A stretch of 64,000 bases of DNA from Hydractinia symbiolongicarpus (taxonomy: Eukaryota > Cnidaria > Hydrozoa > Anthoathecata > Hydractiniidae), in NCBI RefSeq assembly GCF_029227915.1, contig NC_079881.1:27505501-27569500 (forward strand), in the 5' to 3' direction. The position numbers were made by a program, and so were the translations under genes. Positions 13,022 through 25,100 of the stretch are shown here, in pieces. The notes under the pieces were generated by a model. It was given only the letters and a program-made list of their open reading frames with translations, was not told the DNA's origin and made no database searches. The stretch's first letter is position 1, and every line of letters starts with the position of its first letter.

Positions 13022-15368
13022 CGTTCTGGAAATGAGTTTACTCACAGGGTACTTTCTTTGTATACATTCCACTATACGGGACAAGCCCGGGATTTACGGG
13101 AAATCGCGGGTTTTCGTTTGACGGCGATTAAACCTCTTTCATTAAGCGTCTCATTAAAAATGAAAACATTTTTGAAAACTACGAGTCTCATACGTTCTAG
13201 TGGTGCAGAAATAATTGGAAAAATCGTTCGGGAAATCAGTTTACTCATTGGGTACTTTCTTTATATACATTCAACTATACGTGCCAAGCCCGGGATTTAC
13301 GGGAAATCGCGGGTTTTCGTTTGCCGGCGATTAAACTTCTTTTACTGAGCGTCTCATCAAAAATGAAAACATTTTTGAAAACTACAAGTCTCATGCGTTT
13401 TAGTGGTGAAAAAATAATTTAAAAAATCGTTCGGGAAATGAGTTTACTCCCTGTGTACTTTCTTTGTATACTTTTGACTACACGGGCCGAGTCTGGGATT
13501 TACGGGAAATCGCAGGTTTTCGTTTGCCGGCGATTAAACCTCTTTCTATAAGCGTCTCATTAAAAATGAAAACATTTTTGAGAACTACAAGTCTCATTCG
13601 TTCTAGTGGTGCAGAAATAATTTGAAAAATCGTTCGGGAAATCAGCTTACTCCTTGGGTACTTTCTTTATATACATTCAACTATACCGGCCAAGCCCGGG
13701 ATTTACGGGAAATCGCGGGTTTTCGTTTGCCGGCGATTAAACTTCTTTTATTCAGCGTCTCATCAAAAATGAAAACAAGTTTAAAAACTACAAGTCTCAT
13801 GCGTTTTAGTGGTGAAAAAATAATTTAAAAAATCGTTCGGGAAATGAGTTTACTCCCTGGGTACTTTCTTTTTATACTTTTGACTATACGGGCTAAGCCC
13901 GGGATTTACGGGAAATCGCGGGTTTTCGTTTGCCGGCGATTAAACTTCTTTTATTCAGCGTCTCATCAAAAATGAAAACACTTTTGAAAACTACAAGTCT
14001 CATGCGATTTAGTGGTGAAAAGATAATTTAAAAAATCGTTCTGGAAATGAGTTTACTCACAGGGTACTTTCTTTGTATACATTCCACTATACGGGACAAG
14101 CCCGGGATTTACGGGAAATCGCGGGTTTTCCTTTGCCGGCGATTAAACCTTTTTCATTAAGCGTCTCATTAAAAATGAAAACATTTTTGAAAACTACGAG
14201 TCTCATACGTTCTAGTGGTGCAGAAATAATTGGAAAAATCGTTCTGGAAATGAGTTTACTCACAGGGTACTTTCTTTGTATACATTCCACTATACGGGAC
14301 AAGCCCGGGATTTACGGGAAATCGCGGGTTTTCGTTTGCCGGCGATTAAACCTCTTTCATTAAGCGTCTCATTAAAAATGAAAACATTTTTGAAAACTAC
14401 GAGTCTCATACGTTCTAGTGGTGCAGAAATAATTGGAAAAATCGTTCCGGAAATCAGTTTACTCATTGGGTACTTTCTTTATATACATTCAACTATACGT
14501 GCCAAGCCCGGGATTTACGGGAAATCGCGGGTTTTCGTTTGCCGGCGATTAAACTTCTTTTACTGAGCGTCTCATCAAAAATGAAAACATTTTTGAAAAC
14601 TACAAGTCTCATGCGTTTTAGTGGTGAAAAAATAATTTAAAAAATCGTTCGGGAAATGAGTTTACTCCCTGTGTACTTTCTTTGTATACTTTTGACTATA
14701 CGGGCCGAGTGTGGGATTTACGGGAAATCGCAGGTTTTCGTTTGCCGGCGATTAAACCTCTTTCATTAAGCGTCTCATTAAAAATGAAAACATTTTTGAG
14801 AACTACAAGTCTCATTTGTTCTAGTGGTGCAGAAATAATTTGAAAAATCGTTCGGGAAATCAGTTTACTCCTTGGGTACTTTCTTTATATACATTCAACT
14901 ATACCGGCCAAGCCCGGGATTTACGGGAAATCGCGGGTTTTCGTTTGCCGGCGATTAAACTTCTTTTATTCAGCGTCTCATCAAAAATGAAAACAAGTTT
15001 AAAAACTACAAGTCTCATGCGTTTTAGTGGTGAAAAAATAATTTAAAAAATCGTTCGGGAAATGAGTTTACTCCCTGGGTACTTTCTTTTTATACTTTTG
15101 ACTATACGGGCTAAGCCCAGGATTTACGGGAAATCGCGGGTTTTCGTTTGCCGGCGATTAAACTTCTTTTATTCAGCGTCTCATCAAAAATGAAAACACT
15201 TTTGAAAACTACAAGTCTCATGCGATTTAGTGGTGAAAAGATAATTTAAAAAATCGTTCTGGAAATGAATTTACTCACAGAGTACTTTCTTTGTACACAT
15301 TCCACTATACGGGACAAGCCCGGGATTTACGGGAAATCGCGGGTTTTCGTTTGCCGGCGATTAAACTT
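13022..15368. repeat. 6-monomer duplication (1,218-bp offset)
   Basis: 13,022-14,150 matches 14,240-15,368. Both copies contain ATTCAACTATACCGGCC, TTTTTATACTTTTGAC with GGGCTAAGCCC, and GAAAACACTTTTG. An extra single-monomer duplication sits at the join: 14,041-14,240 and 14,244-14,443 both read CTGGAAATGAGTTTACTCAC then ACATTCCACTATACGGGAC. The block also resembles 3,900-5,000. Confidence 0.8.
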
Positions 15369-16060
15369 CTTTTACTGAGCGTCTCATCAAAAATGAAAAC
15401 AAGTTTAAAAACTACAAGTCTCATGCGTTTTAGTGGTGAAAAAATAATTTAAAAAATCGTTCTGGAAATGAGTTTACTCACAGGGTACTTTCTTTGTATA
15501 CTTTTGACTATACGGGCCGAGTCTGGCATTTACGGGAAATCGCAGGTTTTCGTTTGCCGGCGATTAAACTTCTTTTATTCATCGTCTCATCAAAAATGAA
15601 AACATTTTTGAAAACTACAAGTCTCATGCGATTTAGTGGTGAAAAGATAATTTAAAAAATCGTTCGGGAAATGAGTTTACTCCCTGGGTACTTTCTTTTT
15701 ATACTTTTGACTATACGGGCTAAGCCCGGGATTTACGGGAAATCGCGGGTTTTCGTTTGCCGGCGATTAAACTTCTTTTATTCAGCGTCTCATCAAAAAT
15801 GAAAACATTTTTGAAAACTACAAGTCTTATGCGTTTTAGTGGTGAAAAAATAATTTAAAAAATCGTTCTGGAAATGAGTTTACTTACAGGGTACTTTCTT
15901 AGTATACTTTTGACTATACGGGCCGAGTCTGGCATTTACGGGAAATCGCAGGTTTTTGTTTGCCGACGATTAAACTTCTTTTACTGAGCGTCTCATCAAA
16001 AATGAAAACATTTTTGAAAACTACAAGTCTCATGCGTTTTAGTGGTGAAAAAATAATTTA
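15369..16060. repeat. Ordinary monomers between higher-order blocks
   Basis: Three to four 203-bp monomers of the CACAGGG/CCGAGTCTGGCATTT and CCCTGGG/GGGCTAAGCCC types. TTCATCGTCTCATC at about 15,579 recurs 811 bp later at about 16,390, a local 4-monomer duplication. Nothing else is present. Confidence 0.8.
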
Positions 16061-19000
16061 AAAAATCGTTCGGGAAATGAGTTTACTCCCTGGGTACTTT
16101 CTTTTTATACTTTTGACTATACGGGCTAAGCCCGGGATTTACGGGAAATCGCGGGTTTTCGTTTGCCGGCGATTAAACTTTTTTTATTCAGCGTCTCATC
16201 AAAAATGAAATATTTTTGAAAACTACAAGTCTTATGCGTTTTAGTGGTGAAAAAATAATTTAAAAAATCGTTCTGGAAATGAGTTTACTCACAGGGTACT
16301 TTCTTTGTATACTTTTGACTATACGGGCCGAGTCTGGCATTTACGGGAAATCGCAGGTTTTCGTTTGCCGGCGATTAAACTTCTTTTATTCATCGTCTCA
16401 TCAAAAATGAAAACATTTTTGAAAACTACAAGTCTCATGCGATTTAGTGGTGAAAAGATAATTTAAAAAATCGTTCTGGAAATGAGTTTACTCACAGGGT
16501 ACTTTCTTTGTATACATTCCACTATACGGGACAAGCCCGGGATTTACGGGAAATCGCGGGTTTTCGTTTGCCGGCGATTAAACCTCTTTCATTAAGCGTC
16601 TCATTGAAAATGAAAACATTTTTGAAAACTACGAGTCTCATACGTTCTAGTGGTGCAGAAATAATTGGAAAAATCGTTCGGGAAATCAGTTTACTCATTA
16701 GGTACTTTCTTTATATACATTGAACTATACGTGCCTAGCCCGGGATTTACGGGAAATCGCGGGTTTTCGTTTGCCGGCGATTAAACTTCTTTTACTGAGC
16801 GTCTCATCAAAAATGAAAACAAGTTTAAAAACTACAAGTCTCATGCGTTTTAGTGGTGAAAAAATAATTTGAAACATCGTTCGGGAAATGAGTTTACTCC
16901 CTGGGTACTTTCTTTTTATACTTTTGACTATACGGGCTAAGCCCGGGATTTACGGGAAATCGCGGGTTTTCGTTTGCCGGCGATTACACGTCTTTTATTC
17001 AGCGTCTCATCAAAAATGAAATATTTTTGAAAACTACAAGTCTTATGCGTTTTAGTGGTGAAAAAATAATTTAAAAAATCGTTCTGGAAATGAGTTTACT
17101 CACAGGGTACTTTCTCTGTATACTTTTGACTATACGGGCCGAGTCTGGCATTTACGGGAAATCGCAGGTTTTCGTTTGCCGGCGATTAAACTTCTTTTAT
17201 TCAGCGTCTCATCAATAATGAAAACATTTTTGAAAACTACAAGTCTCATGCGATTTAGTGGTGAAAAGATAATTGGAAAAATCGTTCGGGAAATCAGTTT
17301 ACTCATTGGGTACTTTTTTTATATACATTCAACTATACGTGCCAAGCGCGGTATTTACGGGAAATCGCGGGTTTTCGTTTGCCGGCGATTAAACTTCTTT
17401 TACTGAGCGTCTCATCAAAAATGAAAACATTTTTGAAAACTACAAGTCTCATGCGTTTTAGTGGTGAAAAAATAATTTAAAAAATCGTTCGGGAAATGAG
17501 TTTACTCCCTGTGTACTTTTTTTGTATACTTTTGACTATACAGGCCGAGTCTGGGATTTACGGGAAATCGCAGGTTTTCGTTTGCCGGCGATTAAACTTC
17601 TTTTATTCAGCGTCTCATCAAAAATGAAAACATTTTTGAAAACTACAAGTCTCATGCGATTTAGTGGTGAAAAGATAATTTAAAAAATCGTTCGGGAAAT
17701 GAGTTTACTCCCTGGGTACTTTCTTTTTATACTTTTGACTATACGGGCTAAGCCCGGGATTTACGGGAAATCGCGGGTTTTCGTTTGCCGGCGATTAAAC
17801 TTCTTTTATTCAGCGTCTCATCAAAAATGAAAACATTTTTGAAAACTACAAGTCTTATGCGTTTTAGTGGTGAAAAAATAATTTAAAAAATCGTTCTGGA
17901 AATGAGTTTACTTACAGGGTACTTTCTTAGTATACTTTTGACTATACGGGCCGAGTCTGGCATTTACGGGAAATCGCAGGTTTTTGTTTGCCGGCGATTA
18001 AACTTCTTTTATTCAGCGTCTCATCAAAAATGAAAACATTTTTGAAAACTACAAGTCTCATGCGATTTAGTGGTGAAAAGATCATTTAAAAAATCGTTCT
18101 GGAAATGAGTTTACTCACAGGGTACTTTCTTTGTATACATTCCACTATACGGGACAAGCCCGGGATTTACGGGAAATCGCGGGTTTTCGTTTGCCAGCGA
18201 TTAAACCTCTTTCATTAAGCGTCTCATTGAAAATGAAAACATTTTTGAAAACTACGAGTCTCATACGTTCTAGTGGTGCAGAAATAATTGGAAAAATCGT
18301 TCGGGAAATCAGTTTACTCATTGGGTACTTTCTTTATATACATTCAACTATACGTGCCAAGCCCGGGCTTTACGGGAAATCGCGGGTTTTCGTTTGCCGG
18401 CGATTAAACTTCTTTTACTGAGCGTCTCATCAAAAATGAAAACAAGGTTAAAAACTACAAGTCTCATGCGTTTTAGTGGTGAAAAAATAATTTAAAAAAT
18501 CGTTCGGGAAATGAGTTTACTCCCTGGGTACTTTCTTTTTATACTTTTGACTATACGGGCTAAGCCCGGGATTTACGGGAAATCGCGGGTTTTCGTTTGC
18601 CGGCGATTAAACGTCTTTAATTCAGCGTCTCATCAAAAATGAAATAATTTTGAAAACTACAAGTCTTATGCGTTTTAGTGGTGAAAAAATAATTTAAAAA
18701 ATCGTTCTGGAAATGAGTTTACTCACAGGGTACTTTCTCTGTATACTTTTGACTATACGGGCCGAGTCTGGCATTTACGGGAAATCGCAGGTTTTCGTTT
18801 GCCGGCGATTAAACTTCTTTTATTCAGCGTCTCATAAATAATGAAAACATTTTTGAAAACTACAAGTCTCATGCGATTTAGTGGTGAAAAGATAATTGGA
18901 AAAATCGTTCGGGAAATCAGTTTACTCATTGGGTACTTTCTTTATATACATTCAACTATACGTGCCAAGCCCGGGATTTACGGGAAATCGCGGGTTTTCG

Positions 19001-20880
19001 TTTGCCGGCGATTAAACTTCTTTTAATCAGCGTCTCATCAAAAATGAAAACATTTTTGAAAACTACAAGTCTCATGCGATTTAGTGGTGAAAAGATAATT
19101 TAAAAAATCGTTCGGGAAATGAGTTTACTCCCTGGGTACTTTCTTTTTATACTTTTGACTATACGGGCTAAGCCCGGGATTTACGGGAAATCGCGGGTTT
19201 TCGTTTGCCGACGATTAAACTTCTTTTATTCAGCGTCTCATCAAAAATGAAAACATTTTTGAAAACTACAAGTCTCATGCGATTTAGTGGTGAAAAGATA
19301 ATTTAAAAAATCGTTCGGGAAATGAGTTTACTCCCTGGGTACTTTCTTTTTATACTTTTGACTATACGGGCTAAGCCCGGGATTTACGGAAAATCGCGGG
19401 TTTTCGTTTGCCGGCGATTAAACTTCTTTTATTCAGCGTCTCATCAAAAATGAAAACATTTTTGAAAACTACAAGTCTTATGCGTTTTAGTGGTGAAAAA
19501 ATAATTTAAAAAATCGTTCTGGAAATGAGTTTACTCACAGGGTACTTTCTTTGTATACTTTTGACTATACGGGCCGAGTCTGGCATTTACGGGAAATCGC
19601 AGGTTTTCGTTTGCCGGCGATTAAACTTCTTTTATTCAGCGTCTCATCAAAAATGAAAACATTTTTGAAAACTACAAGTCTCATGCGATTTAGTGGTGAA
19701 AAGATAATTTAAAAAATCGTTCTGGAAATGAGTTTACTCACAGGGTACTTTCTTTGTATACATTCCACTATACGGTACAAGCCCGGGATTTACGGGAAAT
19801 CGCGGGTTTTCGTTTGCCGGCGATTAAACCTCTTTCATTAAGCGTCTCATTAAAAATGAAAACATTTTTGAAAACTACGAGTCTCATACGTTCTAGTGGT
19901 GCAGAAATAATTGGAAAAATCGTTCGGGAAATCAGTTTACTCATTGGGTACTTTCTTTATATACATTCAACTATACCTGCCAAGCCCGGGATTTACGGGA
20001 AATCGCAGGTTTTCGTTTGCCGGCGATTAAACTTCTTTTACTGAGCGTCTCATCAAAAATGAAAACAAGTTTAAAAATTACAAGTCTCATGCGTTTTAGT
20101 GGTGAAAAAATAATTTAAAAAATCGTTCGGGAAATGAGTTTACTCCCTGGGTACTTTCTTTTTATACTTTTGACTATACGGGCTAAGCCCGGGATTTACG
20201 GGAAATCGCGGGTTTTCGTTTGCCGGCGATTAAACGTCTTTTATTCAGCGTCTCATCAAAAATGAAATATTTTTGAAAACTACAAGTCTTATGCGTTTTA
20301 GTGGTGAAAAAATAATTTAAAAAATCGTTCTGGAAATGAGTTTACTCACAGGGTACTTTCTCTGTATACTTTTGACTATACGGGCCGAGTCTGGCATTTA
20401 CGGGAAATCGCAGGTTTTCGTTTGCCGGCGATTAAACTTCTTTTATTCAGCGTCTCATCAAAAATGAAAACATTTTTGAAAACTACAAGTCTCATGCGAT
20501 TTAGTGGTGAAAAGATAATTGGAAAAATCGTTCGGGAAATCAGTTTACTCATTGGGTACTTTCTTTATATACATTCAACTATACGTGCCAAGCCCGGGAT
20601 TTACGGGAAATCGCAGGTTTTCGTTTGCCGGCGATTAAACTTCTTTTATTCAGCGTCTCATCAAAAATGAAAACATTTTTGAAAACTACAAGTCTCATGC
20701 GATTTAGTGGTGAAAAGATAATTTAAAAAATCGTTCGGGAAATGAATTTACTCCCTGGGTACTTTCTTTTTATACTTTTGACTATACGGGCTAAGCCCGG
20801 GATTTACGGGAAATCGCGGGTTTTCGTTTGCCGGCGATTAAACTTCTTTTATTCAGCGTCTCATCAAAAATGAAAACATT
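16060..20880. repeat. 8-monomer higher-order repeat (1,623 bp), about 3 copies
   Basis: Units are offset by 1,623 bp; for example TTGTATACATTCCACTATAC at 16,508, 18,131 and 19,754. Other markers are TTTCTCTGTATAC (near 17,112, 18,735 and 20,358), GAAAAGATAATTGG (near 17,262, 18,885 and 20,508) and CGATTA-ACGTCTTT variants. Copies are not identical: the second has CATAAATAATG near 18,832 and an extra deletion in GAAATAATTTTG near 18,643. This is the clearest three-copy higher-order repeat in the left half. Confidence 0.85.
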
Positions 20881-22110
20881 TTTGAAAACTACAAGTCTTA
20901 TGCGTTTTAGTGGTGAAAAAATAATTTAAAAAATCGTTCTGGAAATGAGTTTACTCACAGAGTACTTTCTTTGTATACTTTTGACTATACGGGCCGAGTC
21001 TAGCATTTACGGGAAATCGCAGGTTTTCGTTTGCCGGCGATTAAACTTCTTTTACTGAGCGTCTCATCAAAAATGAAAACATTTTTGAAAACTACAAGTC
21101 TCATGCGTTTTAGTGGTGAAAAAATAATTTAAAAAATCGTTCGGGAAATGAGTTTACTCCCTTGTACTTTTTTTGTATACTTTTGACTATACAGGCCGAG
21201 TGTGGGATTTACGGGAAATCGCAGGTTTTCGTTTGCCGGCGATTAAACTTCTTTTATTCAGCGTCTCATCAAAAATGAAAACATTTTTGAAAACTACAAG
21301 TCTCATGCGATTTAGTGGTGAAAAGATAATTTAAAAAATCGTTCGGGAAATGAGTTTACTCATTGGGTACTTTCTTTATATACATTCAATTATACGTGCC
21401 AAGCCCGGGATTTACGGGAAATCGCAGGTTTTCGTTTGCCGGCGATTAAACTTCTTTTATTCAGCGTCTCATCAAAAATGAAAACATTTTTGAAAACTAC
21501 AAGTCTCATGCGATTTAGTGGTGAAAAGATAATTTAAAAAATCGTTCGGGAAATGAATTTACTCCCTGGGTACTTTCTTTTTATACTTTTGACTATACGG
21601 GCTAAGCCCGGGATTTACGGGAAATCGCGGGTTTTCGTTTGCCGGCGATTAAACTTCTTTTATTCAGCGTCTCATCAAAAATGAAAACATTTTTGAAAAC
21701 TACAAGTCTTATGCGTTTTAGTGGTGAAAAAATAATTTAAAAAATCGTTCTGGAAATGAGTTTACTCACAGAGTACTTTCTTTGTATACTTTTGACTATA
21801 CGGGCCGAGTCTAGCATTTACGGGAAATCGCAGGTTTTCGTTTGCCGGCGATTAAACTTCTTTTACTGAGCGTCTCATCAAAAAGGAAAACATTTTTGAA
21901 AACTACAAGTCTCATGCGTTTTAGTGGTGAAAAAATAATTTAAAAAATCGTTCGGGAAATGAGTTTACTCCCTTGTACTTTTTTTGTATACTTTTGACTA
22001 TACAGGCCGAGTGTGGGATTTACGGGAAATCGCAGGTTTTCGTTTGCCGGCGATTAAACTTCTTTTATTCAGCGTCTCATCAAAAATGAAAACATTTTTG
22101 AAAACTACAA
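20548..22110. repeat. 4-monomer tandem duplication (811 bp)
   Basis: 20,548-21,300 matches 21,359-22,110. Shared markers are GAATTTACTCCCTGGG (20,744 and 21,555), CTAGCATTTACGG (21,000 and 21,811) and CTCCCTTGTACTTTTTTTG (near 21,158 and 21,968, a 2-bp deletion plus a C-to-T change). The monomer near 21,340-21,370 is a chimera: a CGGGAAATGAG left side joined to a CATTGGGTAC/TATATACATTC right side, which marks the exchange point. Confidence 0.85.
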
Positions 22111-25100
22111 GTCTTATGCGTTTTAGTGGTGAAAAAATAATTTAAAAAATCGTTCTGGAAATGAGTTTACTCACAGGGTACTTTCTTTGTATACTTTTGA
22201 CTATACGGGCCGAGTCTGGCATTTACGGGAAATCGCAGGTTTTCGTTTGCCGGCGATTAAACTTCTTTTATTCAGCGTCTCATCAAAAATGAAAACATTT
22301 TTGAAAACTACAAGTCTCATGCGATTTAGTGGTGAAAAGATAATTTAAAAAATCGTTCTGGAAATGAGTTTACTCACAGGGTACTTTCTTTGTATACATT
22401 CCACTATCGGGACAAGCCCGGGATTTACGGGAAATCGCGGGTTTTCGTTTGCCGGCGATTAAACTTCTTTTATTCAGCGTCTCATCAAAAATGAAAAAAT
22501 TTTGAAAAACTACAAGTCTCATGGGCTTTAGTGGTGAAATAATAATTTAAAAAATCGTTCGGGAAATGAGTTTACTCCCTGGGTACTTTCTTTGTATACT
22601 TTTGACTATATGGGCCAAGCGCGGGATTTTCGGGAAATCGCGGGTTTTCGTTTGCCGGCGATTAAACTTCTTTTATTCAGCCTCTCATCAAAAATGAAAA
22701 CATTTTTGAAAACTACAAGTCTTATGCGTTTTAGTGGTGAAAAAATAATTTAAAAAATCGTTCCGGAAATGAGTTTACTCACAGGGTACATTCTTTGTAT
22801 ACATTGGACTATACGGGCCAAGCCCGGGATTTGCGGAAAATCGCGGGTTTTCGTTTGCCGGCGATTAAACCTCTTTCAATAAGCGTCTCATCAAAAATAA
22901 AAACATTTTTGAAAACTACAAGTGTTATGCGTTTTAGTGGGGAAAAAAAAATTTAAAAAATCGTTCGGGAAATGAGTTTACTCCTTGGGTACTTTCTTTG
23001 TATACTTTTGACTATACGGGCCAAGCCCGGGATTTACGGGAAATCGCGGGTTTTCGTTTGCCGGCGATTAAGCTTCTTTTATTCAGTGTCTCATCAAAAA
23101 TGAAAACATTTTTGAAAACTACAAGTCTTATGCGTTTTAGTGGTGAAAAAAAATTTAAAAGATCGCTCTGGAAATGAGTATGCTCACAGGGTACATTCTT
23201 TGTATACATTCGACTATGCGGGCCAAGCCCGGGATTTGCGGGAAATCGCGGGTTTTCGTTTGCCGGCGATTAAACCTCTTTCATTAAGCGTCTCATTAAA
23301 AATGAAAACATTTTTAAAAACTACAAGTCTCATGGGCTTTAGTGGTGAAATAATAATTTAAAAAATCGTTCGGGAAATGAGTTTACTCCCTAGGTACTTT
23401 CTTTGTATACTTTTGACTATACGGGCCAAGCCCGGGATTTACGGGAAATCGCAGGTTTTCGTTTGCCGGCGATTAAACTTCTTTTATTCAGCCTCTCATC
23501 AAAAATGAAAACATTTTTGAAAACTACAAGTCTCATGCGTTTTAGTGGTGAAAAAATAATTTAAAAAATCGCTCTGGAAATGAGTATGCTCACAGGGTAC
23601 ATTCTTTGCATACATTCGACTATGCGGGCCAAGCCCGGGATTTGCGGGAAATCGCGGGTTTTCGTTTGCCGGCGATTAAACCTTTTTCATTAAGCGTCTC
23701 ATCAAAAATGAAAACATTTTTAAAAACTACAAGTCTCATGGGCTTTAGTGGTGAAATAATAATTTAAAAAATCGTTCGGGAAATGAGTTTACTCCCTGGG
23801 TACTTTCTTTGTATACTTTTGACTATACGGGCCAAGCCTGGGATTTACGGGAAATCGCGGGTTTTCGTTTGCCGGCGATTAAACCTCTTTCATAAAGCGT
23901 CTCTTTAAAAATGAAAACATTTTTGAGAACTACAAGTCTCATTCGTTCTAGTGGTGCAGAAATAATTTGAAAAATCGTTCGGGAAATCAGTTTACTCCTT
24001 GGGTACTTTCTTTATATACATTCAACTATACGGGCCAAGCCCGGGATTTTCGGGAAATCGCGGGTTTTCGTTTGCCGGCGATTAAACTTCTTTTATTCAG
24101 CGTCTCATCAAAAATAAAAACAAGTTTAAAAACTACAAGTCTCATGCGTTTTAGTGGTGAAAAAATAATTTAAAAAATCGCTCTGGAAATGAGTATGCTC
24201 ACAGGGTACATTCTTTGTATACATTCCACTATGCAGGCCAAGCCCGGGATTTGCGGGAAATCGCAGGTTTTAGTTTGCCGGCGATTAAACCTCTTTCATT
24301 AAGCGTCTCATCAAAAATAAAAACATTTTTGAAAACTACAAGTGTTATGCGTTTTAGTGGTGAAAAAAAAATTTAAAAAATCGTTCGGGAAATGAGTTTA
24401 CTCCTTGGGTACTTTCTTTGTATACTTTTGACTATACGGGCCAAGCCCGGGATTTGCGGAAAATCGCGGGTTTTCGTTTGCCGGCGATTAAACCTCTTTC
24501 ATTAAGCGTCTTATCAAAAATGAAAACATTTTTGAAAACTACAAGTCTCATGCGTTTTAGTGGTGAAAAAATAATTTAAAAAATCGCTCTGGATATGAGT
24601 ATGCTCACAGGGTACATTCTTTGCATACATTCGACTATGCGGGCCAAGCCCGGGATTTGCGGGAAATTGCGGGTTTTCGTTTGCCGGCGATTAAACCTTT
24701 TTCATTAAGCGTCTCATCAAAAATGAAAACATTTTTAAAAACTACAAGTCTCATGGGCTTTAGTGGTGAAATAATAATTTAAAAAATCGTTCGGGAAATG
24801 AGTTTACTCCCTGGGTACTTTCTTTGTATACTTTTGACTATACGGGCCAAGCCCGGGATTTACGGGAAATCGCGGGTTTTCGTTTGCCGGCGATTAAACT
24901 TCTTTTATTCAGCGTCTCATCAAAAATGAAAACATTTTTGAAAACTACAAGTCTTATGCGTTTTAGTGGTGAAAAAATAATTTAAAAAATCGTTCTGGAA
25001 ATGAGTTTACTCACAGGGTACTTTCTTTGTATACTTTTGACTATACGGGCCGAGTCTGGCATTTACGGGAAATCGCAGGTTTTCGTTTGCCGGCGATTAA

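Noticed and set aside
13570-13600. TATA-like TTTATATACATT and AATAAA-like AAAAATAAAAAC motifs as promoter or polyadenylation signals
   Set aside because: They are subfamily point variants in A+T-rich DNA with no transcription unit around them.
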